Below are positions 6,641 through 11,197 of a stretch of DNA of 11,197 nt, piece after piece. Positions within the stretch are counted from its first letter, which is position 1, and each line of letters starts with the position of its first letter. The notes under the pieces are model-generated. The model was not told the DNA's origin and searched no databases. It saw only the letters and a list, made by a program, of their open reading frames with translations. This stretch comes from UBA2330 sp035443185 (GTDB lineage Bacteria; Bacteroidota; Ignavibacteria; Tepidaquicellales; Tepidaquicellaceae): positions 1-11,197 of the forward strand of contig DAORRV010000098.1 in assembly GCA_035443185.1 (NCBI GenBank), read 5' to 3'. The translations under genes and the position numbers were made by a program.

Positions 6641-7507
6641 TTATTTGAATGCGTTAACTAACTGTGTTCTATAAAACTTCTTTGCTGCAGGTCCTCCAAA
6701 ATTCACAGTGATTGAGCCCTGATGACTTATTCCCAGATCCTGATGATTATTAATTGCATAATCTAATTGAAACAATCCGTAACTCAGTCCGAGACCTGCT
6801 GTAAAAGAAACCGGTTCTGTGCTTATTCCTGATCTGATTTCCGCCTGATCAAACACAGCATATTCAAAACCTGATCTGAATGACAAAGGATATCTCACAT
6901 CTTTTTCTGCTTCGATTACAAACAACAGATCTTCCTTTGGCTGAAAGGTCAGTCCGGTATTATAGACCTGAGGAATTTTCTCTTTTGAAATTCCAATTGT
7001 AGAACCTGTCATGTTTTTTGCTGCAAATCCCCATCTCATAAAATCAGTGATATATGCAAGTGCTCCGATATCCAAACCGAAAGATGACGCAGATCCGTAA
7101 TTCTGAATGCTGAGATTATAATAATTTACACTGAATCCGAGAAAAACTTTTTCACGAATTACATTTCCGTAAGATAACAGCAGATTAAATTCTCTGTACA
7201 GATCAAATCCGAATGAATTTATTCCTGAACCAATTGTTCCAAAACCCAGTGGTTCTGCATAGCTAAATGAAGTCTGAGTTAAACCACTTATTCCAAAAAT
7301 TGAAGGGGTATAAAAAGCTGATATTTCCCTGAATTTTATCTGACCTAACCCGGAAGGGTTGTAGAAGACTGCAATAGAATTATTTGAAAGAGAAGTATAA
7401 GCTCCATTTAATCCAATTGCTCTTGCTCCTTTATCCGTATTTTCGAACTGTGCCAAGGAACTTTTAATACATAACAACACTATAAGCATCGTGACTAACT
7501 TAATCAT
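6641..7507 (-). CDS. PorV/PorQ-type outer-membrane beta-barrel protein
   Basis: The 288-residue protein starts with a signal peptide (MIKLVTMLIVLLCIKSSLA, likely cut before Q20). The mature N-terminus carries GARAIGLNGAYTSL (27-40) and the following FYNPSGLG (48-55), the hallmark of the PorV/PorQ family (UPF0164, distantly FadL-like). The rest alternates hydrophobic and polar residues with many aromatics and glycines, as in beta strands of an outer-membrane barrel. In T9SS organisms PorV shuttles cargo to the attachment complex, and PorQ and paralogues have related roles. At this length it could be any of several paralogues, so I do not name the gene. A good AAAGGA Shine-Dalgarno site precedes the ATG. 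It is the first gene of the minus-strand run and is divergent from the PorD-like gene. Confidence 0.85.
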   Translation of the reverse strand: MIKLVTMLIVLLCIKSSLAQFENTDKGARAIGLNGAYTSLSNNSIAVFYNPSGLGQIKFREISAFYTPSIFGISGLTQTSFSYAEPLGFGTIGSGINSFGFDLYREFNLLLSYGNVIREKVFLGFSVNYYNLSIQNYGSASSFGLDIGALAYITDFMRWGFAAKNMTGSTIGISKEKIPQVYNTGLTFQPKEDLLFVIEAEKDVRYPLSFRSGFEYAVFDQAEIRSGISTEPVSFTAGLGLSYGLFQLDYAINNHQDLGISHQGSITVNFGGPAAKKFYRTQLVNAFK

Positions 7508-7512
7508 CGTTT

Positions 7513-7518
7513 TCCTTT
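7513..7518 (-). promoter_or_regulatory. Shine-Dalgarno site (AAAGGA) of the PorV/PorQ-like gene
   Basis: AAAGGA on the minus strand stands five bases upstream of the ATG at 7507. It is the only clear Shine-Dalgarno site in the minus-strand run, since the downstream genes have A/T-only leaders. This supports the chosen start and suggests stronger initiation at the first gene. Confidence 0.6.
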
Positions 7519-7559
7519 AATAATTTATAAAAGTGAATTGATTATTTGATTAGGAACAT

Positions 7560-7567
7560 CAAATTTA
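7560..7567 (-). promoter_or_regulatory. Candidate -7 promoter element (TAnnTTTG) for the minus-strand five-gene run
   Basis: On the minus strand the bases read TAAATTTG, an exact match to the Bacteroidota-type -7 box. It lies about 52 bases upstream of the PorV/PorQ-like ATG, giving a leader of roughly 45 nt. A TTTC rather than TTTG is found about 17 bases upstream as a possible -33 element. It sits in the 91-base divergent spacer that must also drive the PorD-like gene on the other strand. Confidence 0.4.
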
Positions 7568-7598
7568 TCAGAAATAATTTAATCGAAAGAGAAAGAAA

Positions 7599-8522
7599 AT
7601 GCAAAGACAAATTAAATGGTTTTTTATTATCATTATATTTTCATTTATACTTAAAGGAAAAGCATATTCACAGGATAAGGATTTCCAGTCGGAAGTGATT
7701 GTTACTTATGATTTGCTTGCTCCAGAAATTCAGCAAAAGCTTGTACTGTTCCAACAAAAGGTACAGGATTATCTGAATAAGAATAAATATCATGATGAGA
7801 AGATCGACCCAATAAGAGTTCAGTGGCAGTTTAATTTTACAGGAGTAAATACAATAAATTATAACTACCAGGCAAAATTATTTATAGCCAGCCAGAGATT
7901 AGTCTATAATCCATTTGATAGAAACGCTCAGAAATATACAACATCATTCAGGTTTTTAGATGAGAGGTGTGAATTTTTTTATAATGAATCTCTTCCTTTT
8001 GTAAAAAATGATCAGCGTTTTGATCCATTACTGAGTCTGCTTGATTATTATGCTTATATTGTAATTGGCTATGATGAAGATTCATATAATCCCAAAGGCG
8101 GAAATAAATATTTTCAAAAAGCTTTAGATATCTGTAACAAAGTTTCAGTAAGTCTTAATGGCTGGAACGAAACTGGCGGAGGATCTAAGCCATCACGTCT
8201 TCAGCTTGTACAGGAATTATTAAGCGTTCGATTTGATCATTTCAGATTAGGATATTTTGAATATATGTATCTTGGTTTGGATTCACTTGCGACCAATAAA
8301 AATAATGCATATGCAAATATTTTAAGTGCACTTGAAGTTATCAGCAATGTTAAAAAAAGAGAAGTCAGAGCATTTAATGTTGACATCTTTTTTGACAGTA
8401 AGGCAGTTGAGATTGCTGAAACATTTATAGATTACGGAGACAGAAATGTTTATGAGAAACTAATGGAGTATGACAGGTCTCATTTGTCTATATATGAAGA
8501 AGCTAAAACAAGAGCCCGGTGA
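7599..8522 (+). CDS. DUF4835 family protein, PorD-like (type IX secretion associated)
   Basis: The 307-residue protein begins with a signal peptide (hydrophobic 7-18, likely cut before Q25), so it acts in the periplasm or at the envelope. The mature protein follows the DUF4835 pattern as I know it: EVIVTYDLL near 32-40, a strand-rich part with LVYNPF (101-106), then LLDYYAYIVIGYDEDSYNPKGG (147-168, quoted in pieces: YYAYIVIGYD, YNPKGG), LVQELLSVRFDHFRLGYF at 203-220, and RAFNVDIFFDSKAVEI near 257-272. DUF4835 proteins are now commonly annotated as T9SS protein PorD. In many Bacteroidota this gene neighbours coaBC and recN. Here neither is present, and instead it is divergent from a PorV/PorQ-like gene and upstream of an OmpA gene. 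The ATG follows an A/G-rich leader (GAAAGAGAAAGAAA). Its biochemical role is not known from sequence. Confidence 0.8.
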   Translation: MQRQIKWFFIIIIFSFILKGKAYSQDKDFQSEVIVTYDLLAPEIQQKLVLFQQKVQDYLNKNKYHDEKIDPIRVQWQFNFTGVNTINYNYQAKLFIASQRLVYNPFDRNAQKYTTSFRFLDERCEFFYNESLPFVKNDQRFDPLLSLLDYYAYIVIGYDEDSYNPKGGNKYFQKALDICNKVSVSLNGWNETGGGSKPSRLQLVQELLSVRFDHFRLGYFEYMYLGLDSLATNKNNAYANILSALEVISNVKKREVRAFNVDIFFDSKAVEIAETFIDYGDRNVYEKLMEYDRSHLSIYEEAKTRAR

Positions 8523-8700
8523 TGAAATAGAATTTATGGAAACCACTTATATTTTCTGTTTTCAAACAACTTCACATTTCGCATTATGTTTTTTTAAAAA
8601 TTATTAATATTAATCAGTTAAAGTTTAGGCTTTATTAAATTTCATGTTTGGTATTATTTAACTATTTTAGTATTATTTTTTAAATAAAACAGTTGATAAA

Positions 8701-10137
8701 ATGAGAAAACTCTTACTATTTTTTATTGCAATTTCGTTGATCATTTCAACGAATGCAAATGCACAATTTAAGAATTACAATGTGAAAGGCGGTATTCAAT
8801 ACAGCCCTACCCTACCGTTTTCTGAATACGGAGGTGCTTATTCTTATACAGCAAGAGCTTATCTGGCATTCGAATTGTCTCAATTACTCGCAATTGAGTT
8901 AGGTGCAGGTTTCGGGCAATACAAAACCAACGATGATTTTAACACTCCGGTTTTAAGATCTACCAGTACAGAAAATTACACAGTATCCGATGTTATTCCT
9001 GTCGATGTAAGACTTAGAATTTCACCAATGCCTTCAAAGAACTGGAATCCTTATATGTACTTAGGAGTCGGATTATTGAAATATTCTACAAAAGAGCTTC
9101 CTGCAGGATACACTAATGTTGCTGATTATAATTCATTTGCTGACGGCTGGACTTCAACAATTCCTATTGGAATAGGTACTGAAATAAGAATGTCTGACAA
9201 TGTAATGCTTGATATCAGTGGCGGTGCATATTATTCATTTTCAGATCAGTTAAATAATTTTATACTTGGCAGTTGGGAAGACGGAGGAGCACAGGTTTCA
9301 CTTGGACTTACATTTGCCGGGGGAAACGACTGTGAAACTGACAATGACAAAGACGGTCTGACAAAATGCCGTGAAGAACAGCTTGGAACCAATCCAAACA
9401 TTGCAGATACAGATGGTGACGGATTAGGTGACGGAGAAGAGGTAAATACCTATATGACCAATCCACTGAATAAAGATACAGACGGTGATACTTTACAAGA
9501 CGGTGCAGAGGTAAAGCAACATTTCACTGATCCTCTGAAAAATGATACTGACGGAGATAAACTAATGGATAATGAAGAAATTAATACTTATCTGACATTA
9601 CCGACAGATAGTGATACTGACGATGATAATCTAATGGACGGAGATGAAGTTAAAACTTACAGGACAAATCCTAAAATGATGGATACGGATCTTGGAACAA
9701 TTCAAGATGGTGTAGAAGTAGGAAGAGGAACAGATCCTTTGAATCCTGCTGACGATTTACCACCAGCGCCACCTGTTGAAGAACCAATTAAAGTAGGACA
9801 GGTTATTACTCTGGAAGGAATTAATTTTGAAACAAACAGAGCTGATATTTCTTCATTTGCAGAAGATGTACTCGAAAGAGCATTAGGGTATATGAAAAAT
9901 AATCCTAATCTTGAAGTTGAGATCAGCGGCCATACTGACAATACAGGTGGTCTGGCTCATAATATGGATCTCTCTCTCAGAAGAGCTGAATCTGTAAAAG
10001 CATGGTTCGTTTCAAATGGTATTTCGGCTTCGAGAATTACTACCGTTGGTTACGGTCCTGAACAGCCGGTAGCAAGTAATGATACAGAAGAAGGAAGATT
10101 CCAGAACAGAAGGATCGACTTCAAGAGAGTTAAATAA
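8701..10137 (+). CDS. OmpA-family outer-membrane protein with thrombospondin type-3 repeats
   Basis: The 478-residue protein has four parts. A signal peptide (likely cut after ANA-21) is followed by a barrel-like domain to about residue 205, rich in Y, G and alternating strands. Next comes a calcium-binding type-3 repeat region (214-349) with DxDxDGxxDxEE units. A proline-rich linker (353-362) leads to an OmpA peptidoglycan-binding domain (about 366-478). The last contains GHTDNTG (410-416), LSLRRA (424-429) and GRFQNRRIDF (465-474). D413 and R428 occupy the positions that bind diaminopimelate in studied OmpA proteins. It should tie the outer membrane to the cell wall. The 178-base spacer after the PorD-like gene is AT-rich, with a possible TTTG (8647) and TATTTTTT (8674) promoter pair. 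A strong terminator follows the stop. Confidence 0.95.
   Translation: MRKLLLFFIAISLIISTNANAQFKNYNVKGGIQYSPTLPFSEYGGAYSYTARAYLAFELSQLLAIELGAGFGQYKTNDDFNTPVLRSTSTENYTVSDVIPVDVRLRISPMPSKNWNPYMYLGVGLLKYSTKELPAGYTNVADYNSFADGWTSTIPIGIGTEIRMSDNVMLDISGGAYYSFSDQLNNFILGSWEDGGAQVSLGLTFAGGNDCETDNDKDGLTKCREEQLGTNPNIADTDGDGLGDGEEVNTYMTNPLNKDTDGDTLQDGAEVKQHFTDPLKNDTDGDKLMDNEEINTYLTLPTDSDTDDDNLMDGDEVKTYRTNPKMMDTDLGTIQDGVEVGRGTDPLNPADDLPPAPPVEEPIKVGQVITLEGINFETNRADISSFAEDVLERALGYMKNNPNLEVEISGHTDNTGGLAHNMDLSLRRAESVKAWFVSNGISASRITTVGYGPEQPVASNDTEEGRFQNRRIDFKRVK
9406..9747 (+). repeat. In-gene 69-bp (23-residue) calcium-binding repeats
   Basis: Within the OmpA-family gene, four units of exactly 69 bases start at 9406, 9475, 9544 and 9613, and a fifth, shorter unit starts at 9682. 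Each starts DTDxDxxxDxxEV and ends with T-x-P. An older-looking 22-residue unit (DNDKDGL...) precedes them at 9340-9405. The acidic positions weaken toward the end: unit 4 reads DTDDDN and unit 5 DTDLGT. The fixed period suggests growth by internal duplication, followed by divergence. Confidence 0.85.
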
Positions 10138-10155
10138 TTCCAATAAAATAATATT

Positions 10156-10193
10156 AAAAGCTGTTTTTTCGAAAGGAGAAACAGCTTTTTTTT
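10156..10193 (+). terminator. Intrinsic terminator of the OmpA-family gene
   Basis: AAAAGCTGTTT at 10156-10166 pairs perfectly with AAACAGCTTTT at 10179-10189 around a 12-base loop, followed by an eight-T run to 10193. It lies 18 bases after the stop codon. The sirtuin gene converges from the other side, and on that strand the T-run is only four bases, so it mainly serves the plus strand. Confidence 0.9.
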
Positions 10194-10221
10194 ATAAATG
10201 AATTACTCTTTCAGATCAAAT

Positions 10222-10917
10222 TCAATCTATCATTAATTTATCAACAAGTTCTCTAGTTCCTGTTGTTGCCTTAGCTTTGATGTGTGTCAGATTTGAATAA
10301 TTAAAAAATAATTCAGGATCGGAAGGATCTATTAAATATTTCTCAATATTCACATCTGCAAACTGAAGAAGTCCTGCAGCGGGATACACTACTAATGAAG
10401 TACCAATTACAATAAATATATCAGCGCTGAGAGCCACTTCTACAGCCTCATCCATCTTTGGGACCATCTCACCAAACCAAACAATGAACGGCCTTAGCTG
10501 TGATCCAAGCTCACATTTATCTCCTTCATTTATTTCATCACCTTCAATACCATATATCAATTCAGGATCTGCTGAACTCTGCGACTTTTTGAGTTCACCA
10601 TGTAAATGAATTATTTCAGACGAACCGGCTCTTTCATGAAGATCATCTACATTCTGTGTAATTATTTTAACATCATATTTTTCTTCAAGCCGGACAAGTT
10701 CTAAATGAGCTGCATTCGGAACAGCATTTCTAAGCTGTCTGCGTCTCTGATTATAAAAATCCAGTACAAGCTTTCGGTCACGTCTCCAGCCTTCCGGCGA
10801 AGCAACGTCCATTACATTATGACCTTCCCAAAGTCCTCCCGAATCCCTGAATGTAGAAAGACCGCTTTCTGCACTGATACCGGCTCCAGTCAATACGACA
10901 ATTTTCTTTTTATTCAA
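10222..10917 (-). CDS. Sir2-family NAD-dependent protein deacylase (CobB-like), TTG start
   Basis: The 231-residue protein is a sirtuin that removes acyl groups from lysines using NAD. GAGISAESGLSTFRD (11-25) binds NAD, QNVDDLHERAGS (88-99) shapes the nicotinamide and ribose pocket, and HLHGEL (104-109) carries the catalytic His106. The Y55-x-x-R58 pair matches the class III (SIRT5/CobB-like) signature for succinyl- or malonyl-lysine. The usual four zinc-binding cysteines are absent: the only cysteine is Cys135. This resembles short Sir2 proteins I recall from Bacteroidota, so it is probably functional. The start is TTG at 10917-10915, because upstream codons reach a TAA with no ATG between and the conserved domain begins at once. 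It converges on the OmpA-family gene and has a 7-bp tandem array just upstream. Confidence 0.92.
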   Translation of the reverse strand: MNKKKIVVLTGAGISAESGLSTFRDSGGLWEGHNVMDVASPEGWRRDRKLVLDFYNQRRRQLRNAVPNAAHLELVRLEEKYDVKIITQNVDDLHERAGSSEIIHLHGELKKSQSSADPELIYGIEGDEINEGDKCELGSQLRPFIVWFGEMVPKMDEAVEVALSADIFIVIGTSLVVYPAAGLLQFADVNIEKYLIDPSDPELFFNYSNLTHIKAKATTGTRELVDKLMID

Positions 10918-10930
10918 AACAGATTTATAG

Positions 10931-10965
10931 TTAATAGTTAATAGTTAGTAGTTAGTAGTTAGTAG
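10931..10965. repeat. 7-bp tandem repeat, five units (TTARTAG)
   Basis: TTAATAG occurs twice and TTAGTAG three times with no spacing, and a partial unit (TTATAG) precedes them. The array lies 14-48 bases upstream of the TTG start of the sirtuin gene, so it occupies its leader or promoter. A change in unit number would alter spacing there, but no evidence of this can be seen in one sequence. Confidence 0.9.
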
Positions 10966-11104
10966 TTTTTATTTTAGCTTACTAAATTTTTTTTAGTTTA
11001 AATTTTATCCTACTAACATTTTATCATTTTAACATATCGAAAATAATTGTTTCTATATTAGCATCAATTATTTTGTCTTAAAATATTTATTGCATTTGCA
11101 TTTT

Positions 11105-11144
11105 GTCTAGGTGTCTATATGTCTATATGTCTATATGTCTAAGT
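11105..11144. repeat. 8-bp tandem repeat, five units (GTCTATAT-like)
   Basis: The units are GTCTAGGT, GTCTATAT three times, and GTCTAAGT, without gaps. The last unit is nearly the reverse complement of the AGACTTAG units at 2336-2351, so the two arrays look related. It lies between the 7-bp array and a terminator hairpin. The surrounding 10966-11104 is very AT-rich and contains no gene that I can see. Confidence 0.9.
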
Positions 11145-11152
11145 GGTTAAAC

Positions 11153-11181
11153 AAAAAAGGCGAAGTCAGACTCCGCCTTTT
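11153..11181 (-). terminator. Intrinsic terminator, probably of a minus-strand gene beyond the right edge
   Basis: AAAAGGCGAAG at 11155-11165 and CTCCGCCTTTT at 11171-11181 form an 11-base stem with one mismatch and a five-base loop. On the minus strand it is followed by six Ts, on the plus strand by four. No gene inside the window needs it on either strand, since the sirtuin gene transcribes away from it. It therefore implies a gene ending just outside the window on the minus strand. Confidence 0.75.
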
Positions 11182-11197
11182 AAAAACTTTATACATT

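Noticed and set aside
9702..9941. Minus-strand frame inside the OmpA-family gene
   Set aside because: It is the reverse of the repeat and linker region, and its composition mirrors that repeat. No independent signal supports it.
10931..11144. Tandem arrays considered as CRISPR
   Set aside because: Units are 7-8 bp with no spacers, far from the 21-40 bp repeat plus unique spacer pattern, and no cas gene is present.

Overview
The window is AT-rich DNA from the Bacteroidota/Ignavibacteriota side of the tree. An Ignavibacteria-like bacterium is my best guess. The evidence is a type IX secretion (T9SS) C-terminal sorting domain with the NPFNP motif, a PorV/PorQ-type outer-membrane protein, a DUF4835/PorD-type protein, an OmpA protein with thrombospondin type-3 repeats, weak or absent Shine-Dalgarno sites, and promoter elements matching the TAnnTTTG -7 box of that phylum. 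It is a scaffold, not finished sequence: 100 Ns at 2189-2288 join two contigs.

Layout. 1-1036 (minus) is a secreted Ycf48/BNR-type beta-propeller whose sorting domain is cut by the window edge. 1037-1543 is non-coding with decayed palindromic sequence. 1544-2062 (plus) is nuoJ, alone and not in a nuo operon. 2063-2415 is non-coding and holds the gap, a 55-bp identical sequence on both sides of it, and an 8-bp tandem repeat. 7507-2416 (minus) is a run of five genes in one direction: PorV/PorQ-like protein, aldo/keto reductase, PfkB-family kinase, RmlD-like reductase, serS. The reductase and kinase genes are 1 nt apart. Divergent from this run, 7599-8522 (plus) encodes the DUF4835/PorD-like protein, followed by an OmpA-family protein (8701-10137) and a clear intrinsic terminator. 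10917-10222 (minus) is a sirtuin with a TTG start. The right end holds 7-bp and 8-bp tandem arrays and a hairpin terminator that probably belongs to a gene beyond the window.

How the genes fit together. The envelope theme is the strongest. Two likely T9SS-associated proteins share one divergent promoter region, a T9SS cargo lies at the left edge, and an OmpA anchor follows PorD. The sugar-type enzymes (RmlD-like, PfkB-like, aldo/keto reductase) may be co-transcribed with the PorV/PorQ-like gene and serS, but their substrates cannot be read from the sequence. I see no convincing new defence, mobile or biosynthetic system. The most useful points are the assembly signature at the gap, the PorV-like/PorD pairing, the orphan nuoJ, the zinc-ligand-poor sirtuin and the related intergenic short-repeat arrays.
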